Below, one piece after another: positions 1 through 8,603 of a stretch of 64,000 nucleotides of DNA. Position 1 is the first letter of the stretch. The number at the start of each line of letters is the position of its first letter. The notes below the pieces were generated by a model that saw only the letters and a program-made list of their open reading frames with translations, had not been told where the DNA came from and searched no databases. The DNA comes from Sphaerisporangium dianthi (GTDB taxonomy: Bacteria > Actinomycetota > Actinomycetes > Streptosporangiales > Streptosporangiaceae), in NCBI RefSeq assembly GCF_042654065.1, contig NZ_JBHSFP010000001.1, positions 558,001 to 622,000 of the forward strand, given 5' to 3'. The translations under genes were made by a program, and so were the position numbers.

Positions 1-225
1 CAGCGCGGCGTTGGGCCCGCGGCCCCCGGGACGCTGCCCTGAGACCTCGACCAGGCCGCGTTCCTCCAGGCGGGCGAGGAGCTGGCCCGAGGTCACCTTG
101 GACAGCCCGGTGTGCTCTCCGAGCTCGCCCCGCGTCAGCGGTCCCTTGGCGAGCAGGAGTTCCAGCGCCGCGCGGTCGTTGAGCCGGCGCAGCAGCCGCG
201 GTGTTCCCGGATGTCGTCCTGGCAT
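1..225 (-). CDS. ROK-family transcriptional regulator, N-terminal part (cut by window start)
   Basis: Only the first 75 codons are inside the window; the rest lies to the left. The visible part is a winged helix-turn-helix (PLTRGELGEHTGLSKVT, then LEERGLVEV) followed by GRGPNAAL, the linker that leads into the ROK sugar-kinase-like domain. It closely resembles the N-terminus of the second ROK protein at 5282-6460, so the two are paralogues. The ATG at 225 begins MPGRHPGTPRLLR. It is divergent from the sugar ABC operon starting at 442 and probably represses it, with a sugar or sugar phosphate as inducer (inference from family and position). Confidence 0.85.
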   Translation of the reverse strand, partial: MPGRHPGTPRLLRRLNDRAALELLLAKGPLTRGELGEHTGLSKVTSGQLLARLEERGLVEVSGQRPGGRGPNAAL

Positions 226-248
226 GAGGCCGGCCCTCTCGTCACGAT

Positions 249-297
249 CCGCTAACAGGGTTTTTTTTAAGAAAGTTTCTTGTTAGTTTAGCGGCAG
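249..297. promoter_or_regulatory. Putative ROK operator upstream of the sugar ABC operon
   Basis: The divergent intergenic region holds a perfect 13-bp palindrome (269-281, AAGAAAGTTTCTT) inside an outer inverted repeat CTAACA (252-257) / TGTTAG (281-286). The stretch 272-297 matches 6538-6563, upstream of the second ROK gene, at 22 of 26 positions, all four differences being C/T, and both end in AGTTTAGCGGCAG. GTTAGTTT also resembles the half-site described for XylR-type ROK repressors. A binding site shared by the two ROK regulators is inferred. Confidence 0.6.
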
Positions 298-441
298 TCA
301 GCCCGCGGGCAAGCGATCAGGCCTCGGGATGTCGCAGCGCAGAGCGCGAGGACGGCGCCTTCGCCGCGGCGTGCGGCTTTCGCCGCACGTCCCCTTCGAA
401 GAGCGCGATCCCGACGCGAAGCCGGGAAGGGAGAACTCAAC

Positions 442-1785
442 GTGAACATCGCAAAGATCGCCACCGTGACGGCCACGACCGCCGCTCTCGCCGTTGGCGT
501 CGCCGCGTGCGGGGGCGGCGGCGAACCCGCCGGCCAGGCCGCGGCGCCGCAGGCGTCGTCCGCGTCGCAAGGTCCGGCGTTCGCCGGCCAGAAGCTGACC
601 GTCTGGCGGCTCGGCGCCCCCAATGACGTTCAGGACAAGTACATGACCGACCTGAACACCAAGTTCAAGGAGCAGACCGGCGCCGACGTCGACCTGCAGT
701 GGATCCCCTGGCCCGACGCCCAGAAGAAGTGGACCGCCGCGCTCGCCGGCGGCGTGGGCCCGGACGTCACCGAGTTCGGCAACGACCAGGTCGCCGCCTG
801 GGTGGCCGAGGACGCGCTCGCCGACATCACCGAGCTGGTCAAGTCCAACCCCGACTTCCAGCAGATCCCGCAGAACCTGTGGGGATACGAGACCATCGAC
901 GGCAAGGTCTACGCCGCGCCGTGGGGCGGCGGCACCCGCGCCGTGCTCTACCGCAAGGACTGGTTCTCGGAGCTCGGCATCGAGACGCCCAAGAACTGGG
1001 ACGACCTCGTCGCGGCGGGCAAGAAGATCGTCGCCGAGAAGGGCAAGGACGTCGACGGGTTCGCCTTCAACGGCGGCTCCGACGCCAACATGTCGCTCTC
1101 GCCGTTCGTCTGGTCGGCCGGCGGCGACTTCGCCGCCTTCGAGGGCGGCAAGTGGGTCGGCAAGCTGACCGAGCCCGGGTTCAAGGACGGCTTCCAGTTC
1201 TACACCGGCCTGGTCGCCGAGGACGGCGTGTCGGGCAAGGGCCGGCTCAACCTGAACTCCGTGGACATCAGCCAGCGCTTCGCCGCCGGCAAGGTCGGCA
1301 TGTACGTCACGGGCGGCTGGGACATCGCCACCATCAAGGAGCAGAGCAAGAACAAGATCGGCGACGACCAGATGGCCTTCTTCTCGCTGCCGAACAAGGA
1401 CGGCAGCGGCCCGGCGCCGGCCTTCCAGGGCGGCAACGACATCGCCGTCTGGAAGGACGCCAAGAATCCCGAGCTGGCCGCCGAGTACGTCAAGCTGGCC
1501 GCGGGCAAGGAGTACGGCACCCGGTACGCCAAGGAGGGCGGTCTTCTCCCGCTCTACCCCGACGCCCTGGCCGAGTACGCGAGCGACCCGGTGCAGGCGC
1601 CGTTCGCCGAGACGTTCAAGGTCGCCAAGGGCTTCCCCGCCGACCCTGACTGGGCCCAGGCCAACGACACCAAGGCCGTGCTGCAGAACGCGGCGCGGTC
1701 GGTCATCGAGGGCAAGAAGAACGTCGACACCGCCCTCTCCGACGCCAACTCCGAACTCGAGACGATCCTCAACCAGCAGCAGTGA
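442..1785 (+). CDS. Sugar ABC transporter substrate-binding lipoprotein
   Basis: Family 1 extracellular solute-binding protein (447 aa) that would capture a sugar or small oligosaccharide outside the membrane. A lipoprotein signal peptide ends in VAAC with Cys23 as the lipid-attachment site, followed by a Gly/Ala-rich linker. The body has the family pattern, including LTVWRLG, DAQKKWTAALAGGVGPDV and AAPWGGGTRAVLYRKD. It is the first gene of an operon with two permeases and a GH3 N-acetylhexosaminidase, so GlcNAc or chitobiose-type sugars are the best guess, not proven. An AAGGGAG ribosome-binding site precedes the ATG. Confidence 0.92.
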   Translation: MNIAKIATVTATTAALAVGVAACGGGGEPAGQAAAPQASSASQGPAFAGQKLTVWRLGAPNDVQDKYMTDLNTKFKEQTGADVDLQWIPWPDAQKKWTAALAGGVGPDVTEFGNDQVAAWVAEDALADITELVKSNPDFQQIPQNLWGYETIDGKVYAAPWGGGTRAVLYRKDWFSELGIETPKNWDDLVAAGKKIVAEKGKDVDGFAFNGGSDANMSLSPFVWSAGGDFAAFEGGKWVGKLTEPGFKDGFQFYTGLVAEDGVSGKGRLNLNSVDISQRFAAGKVGMYVTGGWDIATIKEQSKNKIGDDQMAFFSLPNKDGSGPAPAFQGGNDIAVWKDAKNPELAAEYVKLAAGKEYGTRYAKEGGLLPLYPDALAEYASDPVQAPFAETFKVAKGFPADPDWAQANDTKAVLQNAARSVIEGKKNVDTALSDANSELETILNQQQ

Positions 1786-2801
1786 CGATGGCGCAGACGT
1801 CGACCGTCGCCCGGGGCGGAGGTCCCCCCTCCGCCCCGGCGCGGCGCCCATCCCGACCCGCCCGCAGGTCGCGCGGGCTGTCCGCCCGCGCGGTCCCCTA
1901 CGTCCTGCTGCTGCCCGGCCTGCTGGTCATCGGCGTCCTGCTGCTCTACCCGCTGTACCAGATGGTGGAGATGTCCTTCCACAAGGTGGGACTGCGGCAG
2001 ATCCGGCCGAACCCGAAGCCGGCCGAGTTCGTAGGGGCGGACAACTACGCCCAGGTCTTCCAGTCGGAGCTGTTCTGGTCCTCGCTCCGCAACACGGTGG
2101 TGTTCGCCGCGATCACCGTCGCGCTGACGCTCGTGCTCGGCACGCTGGTCGGGCTGCTGCTGAACCGGCTGGGCCGCGCGATGTCCACGTTCGTCGTCGT
2201 GGGCATCATGGCGGCCTGGGCCACCCCGCCCACCGCGACGGCGATCATCTGGAAGTGGCTGTTCGACGCCGACGCGGGCGTGGTCAACTGGGTGCTCGAC
2301 CAGTTGCCCGACGGGCTCTCGAACCTGGTCTTCGGACGGGCCGCCTGGTCGGGCGAGCCGTGGCTCAACTCCCCTTCGACGATCTACCTGGTGCTGATCG
2401 TCGCCGTGGTCTGGGCGTCGTTCCCGTTCATCGCGGTGTCGGTGCTGGCCGGGCTGAAGAGCATCCCCTCCGAGCTGTACGAGGCGGCCCGGGTGGACGG
2501 GTCGGCGCCGCTGACGACCTTCCGGAGGATCACCTTCCCGCTGCTGCGGCCGGTGTTCTCGGTCCTGCTCGTACTGTCGATCATCTGGGACTTCAAGGTG
2601 TTCACCCAGTTGTACGTGCTGGCCGGCGGCACGACCAACCGGGACGCGTTCAACCTGTCGCTGTGGGCGTACACCGAGGCGTTCAGCGCGCCGCCCAAGA
2701 TGGGCTTCGGCGCGGCCATCGCCGTCGTCCTCACCGTGATCATGCTGCTGATCACCGCCGTCTATGTCCGCCAGATCGTCAGAACGGAGGACGTGCGATG
2801 A
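1782..2801 (+). CDS. Sugar ABC transporter permease, MalF/UgpA type
   Basis: Inner-membrane permease of the importer (339 aa as annotated). After an Arg/Pro-rich cytoplasmic N-terminus come about six transmembrane helices; the EAA loop (YEAARVDGSAPLTTFRRIT, near residue 235) is the ATPase-docking site. The GTG at 1782 overlaps the previous stop as GTGA; an ATG two codons on (1788) is an equally good start. It pairs with the permease at 2798. No ATP-binding subunit is encoded nearby, so a shared MsiK-type ATPase encoded elsewhere is inferred. Confidence 0.92.
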   Translation: MTMAQTSTVARGGGPPSAPARRPSRPARRSRGLSARAVPYVLLLPGLLVIGVLLLYPLYQMVEMSFHKVGLRQIRPNPKPAEFVGADNYAQVFQSELFWSSLRNTVVFAAITVALTLVLGTLVGLLLNRLGRAMSTFVVVGIMAAWATPPTATAIIWKWLFDADAGVVNWVLDQLPDGLSNLVFGRAAWSGEPWLNSPSTIYLVLIVAVVWASFPFIAVSVLAGLKSIPSELYEAARVDGSAPLTTFRRITFPLLRPVFSVLLVLSIIWDFKVFTQLYVLAGGTTNRDAFNLSLWAYTEAFSAPPKMGFGAAIAVVLTVIMLLITAVYVRQIVRTEDVR

Positions 2802-3649
2802 ACCCGCGGACCGCCAAGCGGCTCAAGACCTCCGCCCTGAACGCGGCCGGCGTCGTGGTCTTCCTGTTCGCCGTGTTCCCCGTCTACTGGATGGTCGCGA
2901 CCGCGTTCAAGCCCACCGACGAGATCTTCACGACGCGGTTCATCCCCTTCCCCCTCGCTCCGACCATGGACCACGTGTCCCGGGTGCTGACCCGAGGCGT
3001 CGCCGGGCACTCGGTGTGGCAGTACTTGCTGAACAGCGCGGTCGTCGCCCTCGGCACCGTGCTCGTCGGGGCGGTGTTCGCCCTGCTCGCCGCCACCGCC
3101 GTCGCGCGCTTCAGGTTCCGGTTCCGCACGAGCTTCCTCATCCTGCTGCTGATCGTGCAGATGGTGCCGGGCGAGGCGCTGCTGATCCCGCTGTTCCTGA
3201 TGGTCAAGCGACTCGGCCTGTACAACCAGCTGCTCGGGCTGATCGTCGTCAACGTGGGCTTCACGCTGCCGTTCGCGATCTGGATGCTGCGGACGTTCGT
3301 GGCCGCAGTGCCCAGGGAACTGGAGGAGGCCGCCGCCATCGACGGCGCGGGACGTTTCATCACCTTCTGGAGGGTGCTGTTCCCGCTCGTCGCGCCGGGC
3401 CTGGTGGCGACGAGCATCTTCTCGTTCATCACCGCCTGGAACGAGTTCGTCTTCGCGCTGACCCTGATCAGCGACCAGGGCACCTACACGATGCCGGTGG
3501 CGCTGGGGTTCTTCACCAGCCAGCGGTCGACGGACTGGGGCGGCATCATGGCCGCCTCGACGCTGATGACGATCCCCGTCATCGCGTTCTTCCTGCTGGT
3601 GCAGCGGCGCATGGTCTCGGGCCTGGTCGCCGGCGCCGTGAAAGGCTGA
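2798..3649 (+). CDS. Sugar ABC transporter permease, MalG/UgpE type
   Basis: Second membrane subunit of the importer (283 aa) with about six transmembrane helices, the first FLFAVFPVYWMVATAFKPTD typical of MalG-type proteins. The EAA loop reads EEAAAIDGAGRFITFWRVL, around residues 176-194. The ATG at 2798 overlaps the upstream stop in an ATGA, indicating translational coupling with the partner permease. The C-terminus ends GLVAGAVKG, a usual ending for this family. It is followed after 45 bp by the GH3 hydrolase gene. Confidence 0.93.
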   Translation: MNPRTAKRLKTSALNAAGVVVFLFAVFPVYWMVATAFKPTDEIFTTRFIPFPLAPTMDHVSRVLTRGVAGHSVWQYLLNSAVVALGTVLVGAVFALLAATAVARFRFRFRTSFLILLLIVQMVPGEALLIPLFLMVKRLGLYNQLLGLIVVNVGFTLPFAIWMLRTFVAAVPRELEEAAAIDGAGRFITFWRVLFPLVAPGLVATSIFSFITAWNEFVFALTLISDQGTYTMPVALGFFTSQRSTDWGGIMAASTLMTIPVIAFFLLVQRRMVSGLVAGAVKG

Positions 3650-3694
3650 CGTCAGCAGCCTGCCAGCTCTGTATCGAAGGAGTCGAGTACAGCC

Positions 3695-5173
3695 ATGTCT
3701 GAGTTCTCCGCGGGCACGTCCCAGGGCGTGTCTCCCGTGGGCGGCGACCGGGGGCTGCGCCGCCTCGCGGCCGGCACGCTCCTGGCCGCCTTCCCCGGGA
3801 CCACCGCCCCCGACTGGATCCTGCGCGATCTGGAGGACGGCCTGGGCGGGGTGACGCTCTTCGGCTTCAACGTCGCGGGAGCCGAGCAGCTCGCGGGCCT
3901 CACGGCGCGTCTGCGCGAGGCGGGCGATCCGATCATCAGCCTGGACGAGGAGGGCGGCGACGTCACCCGGCTCGCCTACCACGTCGGCAGCCCCTACCCG
4001 GGCAACGCGGCGCTCGGCGCGGTCGACGACGTCGAGCTGACCCGCCGGGTGTACCGGTCGATCGGTGACGACCTGGCGCGCTGCGGCGTCAACCTGGACA
4101 TGGCCCCCGACGCGGACGTCAACACCGCCGACGACAACCCGGTCATCGGGACCCGGTCGTTCGGCTCGGAGGCGGCCCTGGTCGCGCGGCACACCGTGGC
4201 GGCCGTCGCCGGGCTGCAGGACGCGGGAGTGGCGGCCTGCGTCAAGCACTTCCCCGGGCACGGCGCCACCCGCCAGGACTCCCATCTGGAGGTCCCCGTG
4301 GTGGACGTCTCGCGTGAGGTGCTGTGGGAGCGCGAGCTTGTTCCCTTTCGCGCCGCCATCGAGGCCGGCACCCGGTCGATCATGACGGCGCACGTGCGGG
4401 TCCCGTTCCTCACCGGCACGGCTCCCGCCACGCTCTCGGCGCCGGCGCTGACCGAGCTGCTCAGGGGCGAGCTCGGTTACACCGGCGTCGTGATCTCCGA
4501 CGCGCTCGACATGCACGCGATCACCGAGAGCGTCGGGCTCGGCGGGGGCGCCGTGCTGTCGCTGGCCGCCGGCTCCGACCTGCTGTGCCTCGGCCCGCTG
4601 CCGACGCGCGAGCAGATCGACGCCATCAAGGACGAGATCGTGGCGGCGGTGCGCGACGGCCGGCTGCCGCTCGCCCGCCTGGAGGAGGCGGCCGAACGCG
4701 TCGCCCGGCTGCGCGGCTGGTTCGGCGCGCCCCGCGAGGAGGCCAGGGACGGCAACGTGATCGGCCTGACCGCGGCCCGCCGGGCGGTGCGGCTGTCGGG
4801 CACGGCGGCACCGCTGGTCGACCCGTTCGTCGTCGAGGTGGACACCCCGCCCACGATCGCCGTCGGCGACGTGCCGTGGGGGTTCGCGCCCTGGCTGCCG
4901 GACGCGGAGATCGCCCGGGTCAAGCCGGACGCCGCCGACCCGGCCGGCCTGCTCGAACGCGCCCGCGGCCGGTCACTGGTGATCGTGGTGAAGGACGCCC
5001 ACCGCCACCGGGCGTGCCAGGAGATCGTCTCGGCGCTGCTCGCGGCGCGCCCGGACGCCGTCGTCGTGGAGATGGGCCTGCCGATCTGGCGGCCCAAGGC
5101 CGCGGCGTACATCGCCACCTACGGGGCGGCCCGCGCCAACGCCCAGGCCGCCGCCGAGCTGCTGACCGCCTGA
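3695..5173 (+). CDS. Glycoside hydrolase family 3, beta-N-acetylhexosaminidase (NagZ-like)
   Basis: Cytoplasmic GH3 enzyme (492 aa, no signal peptide) expected to release terminal N-acetylglucosamine from imported sugars or muropeptides. The NagZ signature KHFPGHGATRQDSH (about residues 184-197) carries the His/Asp pair of the flexible loop, and VVISDALDMHA (about 264-274) holds the nucleophile Asp. An extra C-terminal domain of about 150 residues follows the TIM barrel. As last gene of the ABC operon it suggests that intact GlcNAc-containing saccharides are imported and cleaved inside; the exact substrate is inferred. Confidence 0.88.
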   Translation: MSEFSAGTSQGVSPVGGDRGLRRLAAGTLLAAFPGTTAPDWILRDLEDGLGGVTLFGFNVAGAEQLAGLTARLREAGDPIISLDEEGGDVTRLAYHVGSPYPGNAALGAVDDVELTRRVYRSIGDDLARCGVNLDMAPDADVNTADDNPVIGTRSFGSEAALVARHTVAAVAGLQDAGVAACVKHFPGHGATRQDSHLEVPVVDVSREVLWERELVPFRAAIEAGTRSIMTAHVRVPFLTGTAPATLSAPALTELLRGELGYTGVVISDALDMHAITESVGLGGGAVLSLAAGSDLLCLGPLPTREQIDAIKDEIVAAVRDGRLPLARLEEAAERVARLRGWFGAPREEARDGNVIGLTAARRAVRLSGTAAPLVDPFVVEVDTPPTIAVGDVPWGFAPWLPDAEIARVKPDAADPAGLLERARGRSLVIVVKDAHRHRACQEIVSALLAARPDAVVVEMGLPIWRPKAAAYIATYGAARANAQAAAELLTA

Positions 5174-5281
5174 CGCCCATCCGGCCGCCGAGCCGCGCAC
5201 CTGTCGCTCGAACGGCCGCCGCGTGCCGGAGTCCTGCCCGCGTCACCGCCTCGAGCATCCCGCGGACGCCAGGCTTCGCGG

Positions 5282-6460
5282 TCAGGAGGCGAAGATCTCC
5301 TCGCGGGCCTGGTCGAGGGCGGCGAGGACGGCGCCGCGCAGCACGGGGCGGCCCTTCACCTCGCTGGCCACGACCTCCGGCCTGATCGGGCAGATGCGCG
5401 CCACCGCCTCCTCCACGCGGTGGGTGAGCGCGGCCCCGCCGGCCCGGCCGATCTCGCCGTTGAGGACGACGAGGGTCGGGTCGAGGACCACGCACACCGA
5501 GGCGACGCCGAGGGCCAGCCGGTGGGCCAGTTCGTCCAGGAACGCCGCGCCGGCGTCCCCGCCGCCGACGGCGGCGCGGACCGCGTCGGCCGCGGATCCG
5601 CCCGCGAAGCCGTACGGCCCGGCCAGCTCGGTGACGGCCTCGGCGCTGATCAGCGCGTGCAGGCCGCCGGCGAGCGAGGGCATCCGGCCGGGGACGGCCT
5701 TGACGTCCTCGGCCAGCGGCACCCCGGGAACCGGCAGGTAGCCGATCTCGCCCGCGCTGCCGGAACGCCCTCGGTGCAGCCTGCCGCCGAGGACGACGGC
5801 CAGGCCGACGCCGCGCTCGACCCACAGCAGCACGAAGTCGTCGACGCCCTTGGCGGCCCCTTCCGCGCGCTCGGCGATCGCCGCGAGGTTCACGTCGTTC
5901 TCGATGGAGACCGGCCGCCGGAGGTCCTGGGCCAGAGCCTGGTGGCTGCCCTCGTGCCAGCCCGGCAGGTCGAAGGAGAACCGGACGTCGCCGGTGCGGG
6001 GGTCGACCACTCCGGGGGTGCCGATCACGATGGCCTTGAGGCGGGAAAGCGCGACCTTCCCCGAGCGGCAGGCCTTCACCACCGCGTTGTGCACCAGGGC
6101 GACCGGATCGTCGTGCCCATTGGGGGAAAGACTCGCCTCGGCCATGATTTCGCCATTGATATCGGCGATGGCAGTGGTCACCCTTTCGGGTCCGACATCG
6201 AGCCCGGCCACATAGGCCGCCGACGGAATCACCCCGTAAAGGGCGGCATTGGGCCCCCGGTTACCGGCCTGCTCCCCGACCACCTCGACCAGGCCGCGCT
6301 CTTCCAGCCTCGACAGCGTCTGCGAGGCGGTGACCTTGGACAGGCCGGTCATCTCCCCGATCTGGCCCCTGGTCAGCGGGCCGGAGCCGAGCAGCAATTC
6401 CAGCGCGGCCCGGTCGTTGATCTCCCGTAGCAACCTGGGCACGCCAGGACGTCGCTCCAT
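5282..6460 (-). CDS. ROK-family transcriptional repressor
   Basis: Protein of 392 aa from the ATG at 6460 (a GTG at 6463 is also possible). A winged helix-turn-helix (residues about 20-70, GLSKVTASQTLSRLEERGL) is followed by a ROK domain with VAGLDVG, VSIENDVNLAA and GEIGYLPV. The zinc motif CxCGxxGCxE common in ROK proteins is absent and the usual GEIGH has Tyr for His, so sugar binding may be modified. It is convergent with the GH3 gene and paralogous to the regulator at 1-225; regulation of the 442-5173 operon and of itself is likely. Confidence 0.9.
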   Translation of the reverse strand: MERRPGVPRLLREINDRAALELLLGSGPLTRGQIGEMTGLSKVTASQTLSRLEERGLVEVVGEQAGNRGPNAALYGVIPSAAYVAGLDVGPERVTTAIADINGEIMAEASLSPNGHDDPVALVHNAVVKACRSGKVALSRLKAIVIGTPGVVDPRTGDVRFSFDLPGWHEGSHQALAQDLRRPVSIENDVNLAAIAERAEGAAKGVDDFVLLWVERGVGLAVVLGGRLHRGRSGSAGEIGYLPVPGVPLAEDVKAVPGRMPSLAGGLHALISAEAVTELAGPYGFAGGSAADAVRAAVGGGDAGAAFLDELAHRLALGVASVCVVLDPTLVVLNGEIGRAGGAALTHRVEEAVARICPIRPEVVASEVKGRPVLRGAVLAALDQAREEIFAS

Positions 6461-6537
6461 CACAGGCTTTCTTGTCGTCGGTCCCCGTTGGTTTCATCAC
6501 AAAACGCGCGCGCGGCGTGACTCAACCAGTGCTCAGT

Positions 6538-6563
6538 AAAGCTTCCTGCCAGTTTAGCGGCAG
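6538..6563. promoter_or_regulatory. Second copy of the putative ROK operator
   Basis: Located 77 bp upstream of the ROK gene start on the minus strand. It shares AAAG, TTC, TG and the 13-mer AGTTTAGCGGCAG with 272-297 (22 of 26 identical, differences all C/T). This copy also forms an inverted repeat with arms CCTGCC (6545-6550) and GGCAGG (6559-6564). Its position suggests autoregulation. Confidence 0.55.
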
Positions 6564-6702
6564 GATTCGCGCGTGAAAGGCCACCGCGCCTCCGGCCTGC
6601 CTCCTTCACCCGCGTTCGCGGCCCGCCTTTGCCGTGCCGCTCCCCCTTGCGTTCGCCGTGGCATTGACCCGAGGATCGCTCATGTCTTTCTGAGGAGCAT
6701 TC

Positions 6703-8583
6703 ATGGGCGCCGCCACCACCGACATCTCCCCCGCCTTCCGGATCCCCCTGCGCCCGCTCGCCGCGCGCCACCGGGCGGCGGTCGCCCTGGCCCTCGGCGT
6801 CGTGCTGTTCACCGACCTGTTGCGGGTCTTCCTGCCGTCGCTGATCACCCTGTTCGGGCGGGCGGGCGACACCCCTGCCGAGCAGATGGGACTGTACGCG
6901 GCCCTGTGGTTCGTGATCCCGTTCGCCGCGGCGCCCATCGCCCGCCGGTGGGGAGCACGGCCGGTCGCGCTCGGCGCCGCGGTCCTCCTGGTGGCGGTCA
7001 GGCTGGCGCTCCAGGCGGCCGGCGGCGGCGCCCCGCAGCTCTATCTGGCCGGCGCGGGCGTCTCGTGCGGCCTGGTCTTCCTGTACGGCTGTGCGCTGAC
7101 CTTCCCCCGCGCGGCCGTCCCGGCCGGACTGGCCGCCGGGCTCGCAGCCTCGGCCACCGGCCATCTCGCCCTCGGCCAGGTCGACCTCGTCTGGAGGGAC
7201 GGCGTCCTGCCCTGGCTCGCCGTCATCGCCCTGAGCGCGGCCTTCCTGTGGCTCGTGCGGCAGCCCGTCCCGGTCGGCGGTCCCGCCCCCGCGGGGGTGT
7301 GGTTCGCGTTCGGCCCGGCGCTGGCGCTGCACGGCATGTACCTGGCGACCCTCGGGCTGGCCGAGCATCCCGGCGGGGAGCAGGGGAACCCTTGGCGGAT
7401 CGCCGTCGTCGCCGCCGCGCTGGTCTGCGGCCAGTTCATGATGGCCTCCTACGCCGCACGCCCGCCCTACCGGCGCTGGATCATCGTCGCGCTGCTCCCG
7501 GCCGGAGCCGTGGCGCTGGCCGTCTCCTCCGCCCTGCCGTTCGCCCTGTTCACCGCGGTGGCGCTCGGCGGATGCCTGGGGATGGCGGCCCTGCCCGCGC
7601 CGACGTCCCCCCGGCGCGGCGGGATCGCGCTGCTCGGCGGGATGCTGATGTTCCTCGTCGCCGTCTTCCTCTACTACGCCGCCTACGACACCGACCTGGG
7701 CTTTCCCAACGGTGTGACCCCCGTGCTGCTCGCCGGGACGGTCGCCGCGGCCGCGGCCGCGGCCGTGCGCGGGCGCGCCGTCCAGCACCTCGCCCGCCCG
7801 CGGCCCCGGCTGGTCGCGGTCGCGGCGCTGGTCACGGCGGCGCTGGTCGCGGCGCTCACCTGGCGTCCGCTGCCCGCGGTGCGCGTGGCCTCCGCGGGCG
7901 AGTTCACACTGATCGCCTACAACATCCGGATGGGCTTCGGGCTGAAGGGCACCCTGGACCTGGACCGGGTGGCCGCCTGGGCACGGAATGAGCGTCCCGA
8001 CATCGTCCTGCTCAGCGAGGTGGACCGTGGGTGGCTGCTCAACGGCGGCCACGACGACCTGGCGCGCATCGCGCGGGGGCTCGGCATGCGCTATCACTTC
8101 GCGCCCGCCGCCGACCCGCTGTGGGGCGACGCGGTCATCACGAACCTGCCGGTCCGGTGGATCACCTCCCACCCTCTGGGCAGGCACGACTACCCGACAG
8201 GCGCCCAGGCGCAGGCGGCGGTCGTCGAGGTGGCCGGCAGAGAGGTCGGGATCGTGAACACCCACCTGCAGGCGCCGCCCGGCCAGGCGCCCGAGGTGGC
8301 CGCCGTCGTCCGGGATCTTGCCAAGGGGCGGCCGGTGCTGCTGGCGGGCGACCTGAACACCACACCGGGCGATCCGGCGATGCGCGTCCTCACCGCGGCG
8401 GGGCTGTCGGACCCGCTCACGGCCTTCGGCGACCCGCTCACCTCCCCCGCGGACGCCCCGGTCGAGCGCATCGACCACGTGCTGGTGAGCCCGGGGCTGG
8501 TGGTGACGGCGGCCCGGGCTCCCGGACTCGGATTCTCAGATCATCGGCCTCTCGTGGTCAGGTTGCGCGTAACCGGGGTTTAG
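6703..8583 (+). CDS. Polytopic membrane protein fused to an endonuclease/exonuclease/phosphatase (EEP) domain
   Basis: 626 aa. Residues about 25-390 are a run of roughly ten to twelve hydrophobic helices. From about residue 400 a complete EEP fold follows: LIAYNIRMG (402), LLSEVD with the metal-binding Glu (about 437), the His of NTHLQAP (about 521), AGDLNTTPGDP (547) and the terminal SDHRPLV with the catalytic Asp-His pair (611). The enzyme part would be membrane-tethered and may act on lipid phosphodiesters or on nucleic acid; the layout recalls the C-terminal half of eukaryotic CWH43/PGAP2IP. A TGAGGAG ribosome-binding site supports the start. The substrate is unknown. Confidence 0.85.
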   Translation: MGAATTDISPAFRIPLRPLAARHRAAVALALGVVLFTDLLRVFLPSLITLFGRAGDTPAEQMGLYAALWFVIPFAAAPIARRWGARPVALGAAVLLVAVRLALQAAGGGAPQLYLAGAGVSCGLVFLYGCALTFPRAAVPAGLAAGLAASATGHLALGQVDLVWRDGVLPWLAVIALSAAFLWLVRQPVPVGGPAPAGVWFAFGPALALHGMYLATLGLAEHPGGEQGNPWRIAVVAAALVCGQFMMASYAARPPYRRWIIVALLPAGAVALAVSSALPFALFTAVALGGCLGMAALPAPTSPRRGGIALLGGMLMFLVAVFLYYAAYDTDLGFPNGVTPVLLAGTVAAAAAAAVRGRAVQHLARPRPRLVAVAALVTAALVAALTWRPLPAVRVASAGEFTLIAYNIRMGFGLKGTLDLDRVAAWARNERPDIVLLSEVDRGWLLNGGHDDLARIARGLGMRYHFAPAADPLWGDAVITNLPVRWITSHPLGRHDYPTGAQAQAAVVEVAGREVGIVNTHLQAPPGQAPEVAAVVRDLAKGRPVLLAGDLNTTPGDPAMRVLTAAGLSDPLTAFGDPLTSPADAPVERIDHVLVSPGLVVTAARAPGLGFSDHRPLVVRLRVTGV

Positions 8584-8603
8584 CAGGCGGGATAATCGAC
8601 AAC

